DNA of 64,000 nt, taken from positions 3,162,001-3,226,000 of the forward strand of contig JAJKFH010001094.1 in assembly GCA_023333565.1 (NCBI GenBank), read 5' to 3'. Under the pieces are notes generated by a model. That model had not been told where the DNA came from, did not search any database, and was given only the letters and a program-made list of their open reading frames with translations. Below, in pieces: positions 37,746-51,300 of this stretch. The translations under genes and the position numbers were made by a program. The stretch is from Puffinus mauretanicus (taxonomy: Eukaryota; Chordata; Aves; Procellariiformes; Procellariidae). Within the stretch, counting starts at the first letter, position 1; each line of letters begins with the position of its first letter.

Positions 37746-40700
37746 GAAATGAGAAAAAAAGTCCGTATAAAGAAAAGCAGCAGACTCGTTCACGAGGCTA
37801 CCTCCGAGAAGCAAACGAGCAAGCAGCGCAGAGTGATTGCTTTTAACATTTTGTATGAACATTTGCAAGAAACTTCCTGCTGGCTTCACTCGGTGCAGAA
37901 AGGAAGACTGGACTGCCTGTTCTGGTTTGGACAGCCAGGCACAGGAACAGCAGCATGGCAGACAAATAACACATGAGTAAGGACCTTTACATATTCATGG
38001 CTATAAGCTAAACACAGACTGTATTTTCTAGAAACAGGGCTTTGGAAATGCTCACAGAGCCAGGTCAGTTACGGCAAACAGAGTATCAGACAGCTTAAGT
38101 TGGTTTGAGCTTCCAGCGCATGAAAAGATGCATACTTTCTTTCTCCAGGTTTCTCTTTCCCCTCCCCCCCCCAACAGGGTTGGGATTGATAATTATTTCA
38201 AACTAGTCAGTGGCACAATAATAATCTGTTATTTGCCTGCTGTTTTCAAGCACCCATCTCACTAGCAGAGCTAAATTGTTCAGTGTTTCTTTCCATCGCA
38301 ATGCTGTTGAGCAAAGTTTTATGCTAAATTTTTTGAAGGCAGACGTAGGATAGCAAAAAAAATAGCAACTCAAGTACACACTGCACTGACTGTGTGCTTT
38401 CCAGGGGACTGTCCAGAACTCCCCTGGCCTTCCTTAATTTTAAAGAGATGGCTGGGAGAAAAAGTACCCGACACCATATCCAAGATTTTAAAGTAACCGC
38501 AGCGAGCCCTCTTATAATTAAGCCACGCCCCTCCATTCACTTTCTTTCTAAGTTCGCTGTAACCAAAATTGCAGTGTCCACAGTGAAAGAATTCAGGAGC
38601 TTTATTCTCTTTCATTATAGCTAGGCTTCTGCTACATCGGTGATTCCCCAGAGGAGAATTGTTAGTGGTGGTTTTCTCTCTGGCTCAAAATCGTAGCACC
38701 TATTTCTACTGCTGTAGGCACAGCTCACCAGCTTGCTGGGGTGCACGCTGCTTACAAGACAGCCTTTCTCCTGCTCTGGGCTGGCTTTACAGGGCATCTC
38801 TATGACTTGTGTGCCTTAGACCTCTGCTTTGTAGGAGCTTCATCTTTTCACCTTTTTTTCGGAGGTAAGGCCAAGTGCTGCAGGAACGGAGCCCACTGAT
38901 TAGAAGCTGGGTGCTAGATGTTTGCCTTTAGCAGCAATCAGACTGGAGAAACAAAGGAAAAATGGATTGGCCACATGAAAAGCTCTGGTTTTGTTTTGAC
39001 TTAGATTAATTCAATTATGCTTAAAAAAAGTTAAGTTCCAAGAAGGAGAAATAAGTAAATTTACATAGAGATTAGGTAATAAAAGGTCTGTTGCACTGTA
39101 TTCTCATTGGATGTCATAGCTTGCACTCCAAGTCAGAATTACAAAATACCACTTTTAAGGGGATAGAGGTGTCTTAAATTCCCTTTTCATTTATTTTCTT
39201 TTAAATTTCACCTAAGAGCTTACCTCCTTTGCCTTGCAACTCAGAGTGCTGTATGCATAAGAATCCTTATTGCTGTGCTTTTAAGCTGCAATGCCCTGCA
39301 GGCTCCCCCTCCCTCTGCCTTGTATCCTACTTGAAGACCTTAATGAAAGGGCCTGGTTCCAGAATCACAGCAGCTTGTCTGCACAACCAAATTCCATCTC
39401 CTAATGAGTTCCTCTAAATCTGCCATCAGGTGACTTTATTGACTCTATGATCATAATGAGGTAGCAGCTCACTTTCTGCAGTTTTGCTGGTTTCAAGCCT
39501 GAAGTTCTCCTCTGCTCCCGGACTTTAGCTGATATTTAATGATCAGGAATCAAGCAGGGTTTTAATGTCTGCGAGAAATGTCCCTGAAGTGCAAAAAGCC
39601 CCAGACAGCAGTCTTGAAACTTTCCAGAGCCATATGACTCTCTAATGGTACACTAACAAACAGGAAATCAGCCCATCAGTAGCTAATTGACATATCTGAA
39701 GGTTTAATTGCTTCCCTATTAGAGAAGGTGATGCAGTATTCAAGTTGCCATTAAAACAAACACACTCTTTAATACAAGAGGATTTATCTGAAGCACATAT
39801 CCCTCGGTTTCTCTGTCTAATCTCCAAATCCTGTGCGATTTAGTTTGAAACTGTGCATCTCCCAACATTGTTTCACTCTTTCATTCCAGGGTAATTGGAA
39901 GATTATCCTATGACACGTGAATAGGTACAAGCTGTTCAGGAAAAAATGCTATCTTTAATGAGTGCTGTGCAGGCAGTCCAGACACACATGGAGTCCCATT
40001 ACCCTCAGGAGTCTAAGAGAAATTTTAGTTAGCGACAGCATCTTTCTACGTGGCTGTAAAGCATCAGGCACACTTTTGTTCTCATATATCTAATAAGGAG
40101 ATGGAAGTGTGGAATATGAAAGTGAAGAGGCCACCTGCCTCTGACTGTTTTGTCAGGGTTTTGTTTAACTTTCTCACCTATAATCTTTAAATAGTTTTAA
40201 TTTGCTCCTTATCTATTAAAAATGATGCAGTTTTAATTACATTTGAATTCTGCAGAATCCATTCAGTCCTGAACTCACCTAGAAGTTGAGCAAATCTCAT
40301 TCCGGGTTTGGAAATGTTTATCTTCACTTCCATTTTTTGTCTCCATTTTTGGTCTTTATTTCACTTGAGATTAGAATTGGGGGTGTCCAAGCACCAGCAC
40401 AACATCTGTTCTCAAGATAATTCTCTTTCAAGCCCTAGAAGCAACCTCGGAAGTTTTGCAATATCTAATGTGGTTTTGCAGATTGGATAGAAACTTTCAG
40501 ACAAACTCTCAGCTTTTCTAATCTGTAGACTGAACAGAACCGAAGTTGAGGTTCAGATCTTCTCTCCACCAATTTTGGTAAGAACTAAAAAATGTCAAGT
40601 GTTCTTTTGGAAGTTTGAGGCACTTAGCTAGGGAACCTAAGCCTTTACATTTCTGCTTTAAACTTGAGGAGAGATATTTTTACAATTCCATTTTCACTGA

Positions 40701-40772
40701 TCCAGTGTTTTTCACTTTTTCCCCTCCAGACTTGTAGAATTCTCACATTGCTGGTGGGAATATGTATGCATA

Positions 40773-40793
40773 TGTGTGAGTGTGTGTGTGTGT
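40773..40793. repeat. (TG)n microsatellite
   Basis: TG dinucleotides over about 21 bp with one GAG interruption. Confidence 0.8.
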
Positions 40794-41340
40794 AATGTAC
40801 AGTTAGTGTAATCCTTTAGGTATTAGGTCAGGACTGTTCCCAACAATATCCTCTCATAAATAGCACCTTTTAGCAGAACATCTGGAATCAGTATTGATGC
40901 TACTACACTTTCCCCTGTTCAGTCTTTACATTCGTTCCATACCACTGACAAAAGGAAGAGAAGTTGATAGTAAATATATCGCTTTTGGCTCCCAAGTTTT
41001 ATCCCAATACTTTAAAAAGCATTCAGTAGATACTGGTAACTCTGTGTATTACAATCATGTAAGAGCATTCACTGGCTCCTGTAGCTCTAACCACAATATG
41101 CTTACAAAATTCATGAACTTGAACGGGGCCAAAGTGACCAACATGAAAAGACTCAATCCTCCCTTCAGCAATGGAAACAGGGAATAGAAACGGAAAAGCA
41201 TGTGAGAAGAAAGATGGTCAAGCGTGAATTTAAATAATGGAAACAAGTATCTCCAAAGGATGCTTTCAAAAGTGACTCCCTAAAATAGGATTTGCCAACA
41301 GAGATGGCCCTGCAGCCCAACCAACTCAGACGAGATGACC

Positions 41341-41640
41341 TTAGGCATTTGAGTGCATACACACGCAGCACACCCGCGTTAGCCGCACAGTAGGGCCAGA
41401 GTCATGCAGGCAAGGCTAGAACTGGCCTGTCTGCTTCTGACGCTAGTCCGCTATTCCCTGCGCCTGCAGCCCCGCGCAGCGTCTCAGAGCAGTCTCCCTG
41501 CATACGCACCAGCTGACTGGAGTCCGTGCAGCAGACTGGCTGGGTAGACTCAGCGTCCTCGTTTCACAGCACCGTGCCTCAGACCGGCGCTGAATTCGAA
41601 TGGAAGCCTGGGCAGAGAGTGGAGGCTGCGGATCCCAGCT
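41341..41640. promoter_or_regulatory. small CpG-richer patch
   Basis: By hand count there are about 19 CpG in 300 bp, well above the CpG-poor sequence on both sides. There is no clear core promoter motif and no splice donor that would mark a first exon. It may be an enhancer, a weak orphan CpG island or a decayed GC-rich repeat. Confidence 0.3.
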
Positions 41641-43582
41641 AGCTCCCGTGGCAGCTGCCCCAGGGCCTGCATGGCCAAGCTGCCACAGAGATTTCATAAA
41701 ATTAATCCTGACTTATTGATCACCTGCTATTAGGGGAAAGAAATTGTTGAAGCCACTGCTCTGGTTCCAAAGAGAAATGGCTATCCATGTTTCACCGTTG
41801 CAGTGGCACCCTAGCTTGAGGTCCTAATTATCCAGCATAACAGTGATGGAGGTGTGAATGTCTATTGCCATCGTTACTTGAGAGAAGGCTGGCATTTTCA
41901 GGGCAGTGGCAGTAGTAATATGTATATCATAGACCTGTTTCTTAAACGCCTTCAGTGGTGTTCGGTGCAGCTTCCCTGGACCCACAGGCACTCTCTCATT
42001 TTTATTTGAGTTGAGATTCAGCCAACTTTGTCTTGCAGATGCTGTCAAGCATTTAGGGAACAAAACTGACATCGAGGAAGTGTTTCTATGTCATTGGAGT
42101 TTGTGACGCAAAAAACGATAGGCAGGCTTTTGGACTGTTTGCTTTGGAAATACATTATTCTTTTATAAAACACTATAAAAAATGTCATTAAAAAGCCCCA
42201 CGTCTTAAATCCCTTTAGTGTTCTTAAAAGTCTAAAATTGTTATCGTATCTACCTATCTCCTTTTTGCAGGTATGAAACTTAGCAAACTGAGAGAAAAAT
42301 GTCCATTCTTGCTTGGGCCTACAGGATTTCAAACCATGTGAGAGCTTGCACCATCAGAAGAGCATTCCAGAGACCTGTGGGACCAGGAATTACGTTTAGT
42401 TGGAACAAAACAACCTTTCCTGTTTCTGCTCCACGTATCTAACGTGTATGGCATGCATGCAGCAAAGCATTTTCTCTTATTTCGCCTAGCAGAAATTCAA
42501 ATAAGGGCCATCTGAGGTTGTCAAACCCAGTTTGGGATTGATGAGGACAGTGGTACCCTACTGCATCCTTTTCAGTGCAATCCCAAATAAAAACAACACC
42601 TTGTTTTTTCATTTGTGATTTGTAGGAAACAAAGAAGGGACCCTGCTTTGTGTTCAGACAGGCCTAGAGAGGATTCCATGGCAAAATGCAACAAAATACT
42701 AAGTGGAAAGGTCAGCCACGCCTTGGCTCAGGCATGGTCAAGAGATGTCCAACTTAGGAGAAACCAAATCACAACCCAGAGATCTCGGGCATGATTGTGT
42801 ACAGGTTCTGCCTGGGGTTGACGTTTTCCTAAGCCTTGCTGCTTACAGGCTCCAAGCCTCTTTCACCCTATCCCACAAAGAAATTTTGAGAGAATTAATC
42901 CATGTGGGGCCTTCCACTGGAGGTGTTACTGGGATTCCTTTATAAGCCTTTTTCCACTTTGCATCCAGCTAATCTAGCAGTGGGGCAGGCGCAATATGGA
43001 GACTGATCATTGAATAGTTCATTAGAATTAAAGGAGAGTTTTCAGCTGTAGCCAGCTTTGCTTAAGCAGCTGGTTTTTCTATGTCATCATGATAGTAGCA
43101 ACCACACCACAGAACTTATCAATGATAAAAAATTAAATGGAGAGAGGAAATGAAGTTTGGTAATGGTGATCTGAGCTCCAGAGACAATAGAGGTGAGTAT
43201 GTCTTTTAAACCTATAATCCTACAAAAGACCAGACTCCAGCTCTGAAGGGTGTTGGGCCAAGCAAGGCGGGAGAGAAAGTCCAGCTGGTGAGAGGGCTAA
43301 CCTGGCTGTGCATTGTGGCTGCTCCATGGCAATCGGGGGATCGGCCATGTGATTGCAACACCGCTCTCTGGCCCGTGTCTTGTCTTCAGATATTCCCTCT
43401 GGGTCAGCCTTTTGCCTACACATTTTTGTGTTCATAGAGACAGAGTGATGAGGTTTCACCAGTAGACGTATTTTAGCAGTACCTTGGATATTGCTGCTGC
43501 CCGAGGAGTTCATGAGAGTCCTTTATTTTTAACGGGATAGTTCACTAGGCAGAGACACATTTGGAAACAATTAAAAAATAAT

Positions 43583-43638
43583 GGGCCAAACTCACCCCAG
43601 TATAACCCCACCAAATTAAGTCACTGAGTTTAGCCTAG
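43583..43638. repeat. short palindromic amniote repeat
   Basis: The left end GGGCCAAACTCACCCCAGTATAA and the right end CACTGAGTTTAGCC form an imperfect inverted repeat of about 56 bp. Both arms match the pattern GGGCCAAAYTC...GARTTTGGCCC of the same family as the copy at 59914-59996. There is no coding capacity. It is probably an old non-autonomous DNA element, though that class is inferred from the inverted ends only. Confidence 0.55.
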
Positions 43639-46600
43639 GGAATTAGTTTTATTGCTTCAATGATAGTTTTGACCTCAAATGGTTTTTCCTTAGTCTGCTT
43701 TAGACTGGGAAAACTGAGTTTAAGAGTATTTAATTGTTCTCCTGTTCATCTCTACACGGTGGTGATTCCACTTCTATAAACATAAATGTGGTCCACAGCA
43801 ATCTTGCTGATCACATAAGGATTAAATAGGCAGAATATAAGATTTGGAATTTTTTTTTAGGCACAAAAGTGATTCTTTATATAATTGTTAGCAATAATTG
43901 TTGTTGTTGTGGTTATTTATAATATTATTCAAAGGCTGCTGTTGGACTGGGACTTCTTTGTATTTATCGCAATGTCAGAATAGGGAATCCTTCTCCTCAA
44001 ACAAATATAGGGAAACAGTAGATAGCAATATGCTGTGACAAATAGGTATGGGTTATGCAAGCTACCTGCTTCGTAGAGTTAAAGTGTTCTTTTGGTTTTA
44101 ATTAAGGTTAAAATCAAGGGCAAGATGTGCAGAAAAGGAGAAAAAAGGGGAAGAGTCACCATCGGTCTTTCTATGGCCAGCAGGCTATGTTTGGCCGGGA
44201 TCAGCACAAACCTAAGCCTTAAGAAAGGAAGTGAAGAAAGAGAAGTTTCGTACTTTTTCTCATCAGAGACAATAGGGTAGCATGGGGAAAAAACCCAGAA
44301 GATTTTAATGGAAAAGGAAGTATATCAATTATATAGAAGAGAATACTTGATGTCCCCATAAAAGACCACTGAGGCTGTTGCAAAGGATCCTAATGGCAAG
44401 ACTGTGTGCACAGAAAGATTGCCTTTCCCTTCCGACTCTCTTCTCTCTATGTTGAATATCCTTCTGTGATCCCCAGAGTAGGAAAATTATAAAACCATGA
44501 AGACGACTTTTTCTCTCTCACATAGTCAACCAAACTGCTGGTTACGTCCCATTCACAGGCAGAAAAAAACAACAGGCACCGAGAACTTGGCTTGATTTCA
44601 GATCCAGCTCATGGTTACAGAGCTTGCAGCCAAGGGTGGGCAAAGGTTGTTACACTCCGGCTTTCACTAATTCTAGCAGTGCAAGAGGAATCAAACTTCT
44701 CCCTCGAAACCATTTAGATTAAACCCAGCTGAATTCCCTGCATTGCTGATGTGATCACTTGCTGGATAGTGTTATCCCTCAGTGCAAACAAAATTAATTA
44801 GATTTGGAGTAATGAAACTGACTGGTAAATAGAAGAATGAATCCAATGGACATTCATCTCTTGTCTGAGCAGGTCAAGGGATTTGTCCAGTACCTTAGGC
44901 ATCTCTGTTTTTTGTGGTTCATAGAAATGAATAATTAAAGGCTATAGGGCGTGAGTCTACCACAGACTCTTGGCTACTGGGAACCAGCCACTATGTGTGC
45001 TTTATTAAAATTCTGCTTAAATTATTGGTAGCGCTGCATTACCAGTAAGAACAAACTGATCTGCAACATACAGGGTCATTTGCTCCTTCCCGCTCCTGCT
45101 TACTAATTAATTCTGGCTGCAGTCGTGCATTAGGGGAGGTGCTGGAGGCATACAGATGCTGTGATATATTCAAGTCATACATCAAAGGAGGTTACTGAAC
45201 TATTAGCCTTGAAGAAAGGATCTCTGGCAAGATTATTAACATTCATGCTTCTTCGCCCTGGATTCCTTCTTTTGTTTGGATGTACACCAAGAGTTTCTTG
45301 TGTACACCTAGCTTTTCCTGTGTTGCTGTTTGTGCTGGCAATCTGGCAAACTTCTATGAGATACAGAGGCGATAAGCACAGTGCTTGCCTTGTGCAATTC
45401 TGGGGATAGGAAGCTAATATTTTCGTGCATTAGTCCTACATGAGCTTTGCATTACGCTTACAGTGCGCTCTCTCCAGGGTTATTTGCCTGTTAGCATCAC
45501 CATGGAAGAAATGTTTGCATTGCTAACACTTCAGAAGTGTATGCTTGATCTTCCCCATTATTTCCCATGCCTAATGTCATTTGCTGGTCTGAGCCTTACT
45601 ATTATTTGGAAGCCTAGTTCTCATATATACTCCTTAGCTAGACAATGCTGCAAAGCTATAATGCTTCTGTTTGGGGGAGAGGTAGGGGGGAATGTAATTT
45701 TTGCCGTGATTTGCTTCCCTTATGCTTTGAGTATTACGTTTTACATGACTACCCTAGTCTAAAAAGATTAGGTTCTAGTTTCTTACATCTCTCAAATCTT
45801 TGCGTTGGAGCAACTTAGACATGAATGAATTCAAGCTTGAGAGAAATACAGCAGAAGCTGAGAAGAGGATCTGAAAGAGAAACTATCAATAGGCAGTCTG
45901 AAGCCCCAGGGAAGTATCATACAGAGAGGCTGATCAGCAAAGGTTTGAGGATGAGTACTGCAGAACCAAGAACTGGAGGACAGTAAGACTTCAAAGCCTG
46001 GGAACCCAGGTAACAGGGAGATTCGACACACAACTTGACTGAACTGAAAAAGGAGGATAAAGAGAACCAAGGGAAGAATGGAGAAGGTGTAAATTGCACC
46101 AATATGAGCTATGTTGTGCCCTGATTCACCTTCCGGGAGTTAAAGGTTCATTGTTTCTTGAAATGTAGGGGTTAGCATAGTTAAAGTTGTATATTTGCAC
46201 AATACTTGCTGTCTTACAAAAGAGAAAAAAAGCCTTAGCTTGGAGTTCTATCTGAAAATGGGAAAAGAACTGAAGGCATACATACAATTCAAGAGAAAGA
46301 TGTAATATCACTGTAAAGCCTTGCTTTTACTGAGAAAGTCTATGAGAATGCCAAGTAAAAACCTTATATCTGGATGAGCTGTCTCTTTACATTAGCATCC
46401 TGAGCATCCTCAAAATGTGAAGTTAAGAAAGTATTGGCTAGTAGGAATTTAGGAAACTTTTCATTAGCAAATGCACATTCATTAACATAAAAATCAATAT
46501 TTTATGGAAAAAGATCAGTTCTGAACATTTCTTATTTTGGCAAAATTTGGAAAAAAGTTTTGAAGATACCAAAATACTGTATTTTGACAGTTTTAAAGAA

Positions 46601-49600
46601 AACTGCCATTTTCAGTGTAAAATTTTGCTGATTTTAACATTTTGAGTGATCAAATACAATATCTGAGGTTTTTCATCTCAGTTTGATCTGAGAATTTTTT
46701 TCAGAATCTCATAAGAACATTATTTCCAACCCACCCACAGTGGTTAATATCTATGTCGGCAGCAGTCGACTTTTACTTATCCATCCCATATGGACATTCG
46801 CTGATTTGAGCCAATTCCAGCTGTTTGAACTGTCTTCTAAACACCTGATACCATGCACTCACGCGTGAAAATACATCCCTTTAAATTTCTCTCTTAAATA
46901 TCACCAGATATAAAACTTTTGAAGCAGAAGCATCCTGACTCAGAGCTACACAGCAGACATGAATGAAAAAGGAGCCACCCCTGGGACATCTCCAAACAAT
47001 ACTCAAATAGTAAACCATGAATACATCTCAGTCAGAAGTGCTCGACTTTGCTTTTTTATTAAGCGATAATATAGGGAAGTGTTTCTTGACCATTTTTAAT
47101 CAAAAAAGCTCTTAAGCTTTTTAAAACCATCCATGGACTCTTCAACCTTTTAAGAACTTCCACAATCAACTGTGACAGTTTATGTTTGTAACCATGCAAA
47201 AATTAGGTTACAGTCTGAATGTTTTTTCATTCATTTTCTCTTACATTGTTTGCCTGCTGACTACCAGGTGTGAATATCAGAGAATAGTCATGTCATTTTG
47301 GAGGAGGTGGGAATTTAAAATTATTTTGTTTCTATCATCTGATTGCCGTTGGTCCATGAAACAAAAAGTGAATAACATAAAGGTAGGAAATTTGTCTGAT
47401 GGTAGAATGAGTAAAAACAGTAGTATCAGTGAACCTGCAATAGAAAGTAGATATTACTAAGGTCAGAAATTCAAGAAATACTCACTTAATTTTCTTGAGT
47501 TTTCACAGCTGACACATTCTTAACTAAAGTAAAAAGCTGATTTTTTCCTCCTGTTTGTTTCAGTTTGCAAAGAGGCAAAAACCCAAACTTGTAGTTGAAA
47601 CCTAAAATAAGGAAAAAAAACCTACTCTACCTCATTTTTTTAAGAACAACAAGGAAAGAATAGGATAAAAGAAAGTTCGGTTATCATTTACTAATTCACA
47701 AGACATAGAATATCTTCAGAAATTTTGGCTTAAAATGTTACGAGTTCATGGGAATTTTGGGAAGGTTTTGAGGCTTGAAGTAGGGACTCGGATACTGTGG
47801 GATACAGCGAGGCCTTTGCCTCATCCTGAGTTTATGTGGTTGTCTGGGTGAGGTGAGGCAGAGAAAGGCAGGATGAGCTTCTGAAGGTGACTGACACTGG
47901 ATCGAGGCCTGGGCTGTGAGTTTGGCACAGCACCTTGCCCAAAAACTGTGGCTAGTTCAACCCGCTTTGAGCTCACGGACTAAGTCAGGCAAAGAACGAG
48001 CCCAAGCACTGGGACGTGAGCAGATCTGAGATCTAGAGGACAGGGAGCAAGGTAGATATCAACTCTGCTAAGCCCAAGAAAAGCAGCAAAGATCTGCTAT
48101 CTCACTCAGAGGAAAATACACCTTTTAAGGTTTCTCTTCAGAGTGTCCACAACTGACATGAACTAAAGTAAGTAAGTTTAACATTTACCTCAAAACTTGC
48201 GTACCTCAAGAATAACAACTGGTCAACAGCAAAACCAGGCTAACGCTAAACTTTCTGAGCAGTTTCTCATTTGCAGCTCATCCATCAGTGTTGGTCGATT
48301 ATGTGTAATGTAAAGTTAGGTACAACTGATGAGCACAGCACTGATCATCCTCAAAGTGGCGAGGACTCCTGTCTGCTTCACCATTTAGCATCAGGCCATG
48401 CATGAGCCAGACAAGGTAACCAAAAAGCTCTGGAGCCTACCGGGAAGTTTTATATCGCGATGGTTCAGGCACTTTGAATCTCCTTCAGGAATAACTTTTC
48501 CTGAGCGTGCTAGACACTGGGAAGCCATGCATTTTTATGGATCAAAAGCTTAATTATATAATAGACATATGTACACAAATATGCACATACTGAGTGTGTG
48601 TAAAGAGGGTTTGCACTTGTGGGAATTTCAAAAGAAAGCAGCAGCACAGCTACAGTGGCATGTTTTGTAGAGCCAGGAGAGAAACAGGCACTGGTATGCC
48701 TTGTGAAAAGCACGTGAAGCAAAGCCTGGAATCAAGTATTTCTGTATTTTTTACTCTTTGGAGCAAAGAAGCAATCACCAAAGTTATCTAAAAAAATAAT
48801 AACTACATTATGAAGCTCACTGAGTACTCTATCGGTCTCCACAGTTTGTTAGTGAAAAGTTACTCAGCACAGGTGGTTTTGCAATGACACGCTGAAAAAA
48901 ATCCATGGTGTTTAGTGGCTCTCATATACATCAACCTGTGGAAGCTGTGCTGTTCCTGCTCGGGGCTGTAATACAAAACATACTGGCCAGACGCAAGACT
49001 TCAGGCCAGAGCTCCAGACAGGAAAGGCCTGATGTCTCTAGGATACGTGAATATGAATTGGTGCGAGCACTTTGGTGATGTTTCCATGGGATCGGCATTC
49101 TCTTTCTAACCGCTGCCGTGCACCGTTTCAATCAAATATCTGCCTTCTCCAACAAAATGGCTTTCCAGAACATGCCAGCCAGCTCCTTTAGGCTAATTCC
49201 TGGGGAATGACTGTCTGTTGCCCAGACAAGAGCGGGCACAAGCAGCACACAGCCCCGCTCCCAGCTGGCCCCATCTGACTGCCTGCGCATCAGCAGCGCC
49301 TGCGGAGAAAATCCGCGGCCCGGAGGTCACTTATCAGCAGCACGAGGGATGGTAACCTACCAAAGCGGTGGGGCATGACCCACTGCCCGCGGGCCAGGGG
49401 AAGGGCAGACGGGCCACGACAGCCCACACGGCTGCTGCCCTGCGGGAAGACTGCGCTGAACTGTGGTTTAATGATGGCTGCAGCCGTCCCCGAGCAAAAC
49501 TGGCCACGCTGAGTGGAGCTGCAAACTGCATTTAGAGCCAGCTGCCTTGCTCACCGGTTATGAGCTCCGCTGCAGCAGTCACGTAGGCACGTCCGCGTCT

Positions 49601-49715
49601 GTCAGGCAGAGCTGGCTCCTGAGAGCCAGCAAGGCAGTGGAGGGCTGCTGGGGAATCCTGAATTACCCAGCTCTGGGAACAGACGGGGTTTCAGCTCTAG
49701 GAAAGTCAGCTCAGC

Positions 49716-49771
49716 AACCTTCACCAGCTCCGAATGCACCTGAAACCTTCACCAGCTCTGAATGCACCTGA
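49716..49771. repeat. 28-bp tandem duplication
   Basis: Two copies of a 28-bp unit (AACCTTCACCAGCTCYGAAT, then GCACCTGA) lie head to tail and differ at one base. The near identity indicates a recent duplication by slippage. It lies 50 bp before the larger, older tandem array. Confidence 0.9.
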
Positions 49772-49820
49772 AAAGGCATGAAGATCCTCTCTCCCATAAG
49801 TGTTACTTGACGTCCTCAAA

Positions 49821-50251
49821 CTGCAGATTCCCACCCTTGTGCCTGCTTTGAACTAAGGACTTATTCATGTGTTTAAAATAATACCCCTCCACCAAAGCAA
49901 TATTTCCCTTTGCCCTATCATTTCCAGCTGCAGATTCCCACCCAGTCCCTGTTTTGAGTTACACTTTAATAAATATACTTGCAATTGAAATCATCTTTCC
50001 TTTTTGTCCTCCCCGTGCTACAGATTCCCACACTGACCCCTCCTTCAAGCCACAATTAATACATAATTTATGTCTGAAATAAAAATCATCTCCTCCTCCT
50101 GCCTTACCCATTCCAGCTGCAGTTTCCCATTGCCATCCTCGCTTTGAGCCATGATTAATACATATGTTTAAAATAAAATAATAAAAAAGTAATCTCTACC
50201 CTCTGCTCCCCAGCTGCAGGCTCCCATTCCTATCTTATCCTCCATTTCCAG
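49821..50251 (+). repeat. degenerate tandem array, four and a half units of about 90-107 bp
   Basis: Unit starts are at 49821, 49928, 50018, 50117 and 50214 (lengths 107, 90, 99, 97, then a 38-bp partial). Each unit starts CTGCAG or CTACAG followed by a TTCCCA- or CTCCCA-like box. It then has a TTTGAGCCA-like piece (clear in units 1, 2 and 4, looser in unit 3), an AT-rich middle with TTAATA and AAAATAA, and a pyrimidine tract. Units differ considerably, so the array is old. From the second unit on, the pyrimidine tract followed by CTRCAG resembles a 3' splice site each time. I do not recognise it as a named satellite or transposon. No coding capacity is seen. Confidence 0.8.
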
Positions 50252-51300
50252 CCCGCGAGCTCTCCCAGCGCTACCTCCCAGTCGATGATGGAGCCTCCCC
50301 CTCACGGCAGCAATGGCCTCTGAGGCACCTCTTCATGGATCACTTCCATCTCCTCAATCAAACCCCACAGCGTGTGAGGTGGAGATGGCCACAACCCTTT
50401 CTTACATCACTGACACTTTCAGCCACAAAGGAAAAAATAAATAAATGCAGTAAGTTAACATTCACTTAAACAGGGACCTGCTGGTGAGGGACACGTCTGG
50501 GATTTTCTCTTCTCACCCTATGGGGGTTTGCTGTGATGCCCGATGACAACGGGTTAAGCCTCTGCTTTGGTTCCGCCTCGGCAAAGATTTCCAATTGAAT
50601 AAAACTGAGCCCAAGTGACTGCATATCCCGGTGTGAGATTTGGCCTTGCTGGGTAGCCCATGGCACTGGTTCCAGGGCCTGGATGATGCTCCCCACGGAG
50701 CTGACCGGGACAAGGATCCTGGGTAGTAATCAGTTCCTAACCCCTTCTCCTCCCACCGAATACAAACAGATAATCTACAAAAATGCTTCCTGTATCCATT
50801 TATTTACCCAAAAATCCTTTCACTCGTGAAACTTTTCAAAAATGTACTGGTGGTGTTGCACTGAAAAAAACCATGTCTGTTTTTGCCCTTCTCCTTCAGT
50901 GAATGAAGCACCAGTAGCCTTCAGTGGGATGGGAAAGGGGCTGCCACTGGTGCTGGCAGGAGGCGAGGGCAGCCTGGAGTCCTTCACCATCAGCCTCAGA
51001 GGACGAGTTGGCAGGGATGACTTCCAGCACACTATTCAGAGGGGATCAGCGTTTGAAGCTGGTTTCCCAGTTGTTTTGGTATTTACGTGAATTGACACCT
51101 GAAACCCCTCACTCTACCTGCATCTTCAGATTTTTCCCTACCCTCTTCAGCAGCCATGAAAATACTTTTTGGGTGGGAAAGGTGAGGGGAGAGAGAGAAG
51201 AAGAAGGGCCAGGAAGGGCTTGGGGTAGATTTCCAGTGCCTCTGAATCACGGAGCAGAGATTAGATATCCTGGATGCCATAGTCCTGCCATCCCGGCCAG

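Larger units (their letters stand above)
37746..49715. other. long gene-free stretch
   Basis: No gene recognised in about 12 kb. Contents visible are a (TG)n repeat at 40773-40793, a CpG-richer patch at 41341-41640, a short palindromic repeat at 43583-43638, and a unique AT-rich segment with homeodomain-type sites at about 39420-39960. A single good plus-strand donor, TAGAG|GTGAGTAT, lies at about 43192 without a convincing exon. From about 49190 the GC content rises towards the tandem array. Confidence 0.5.
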
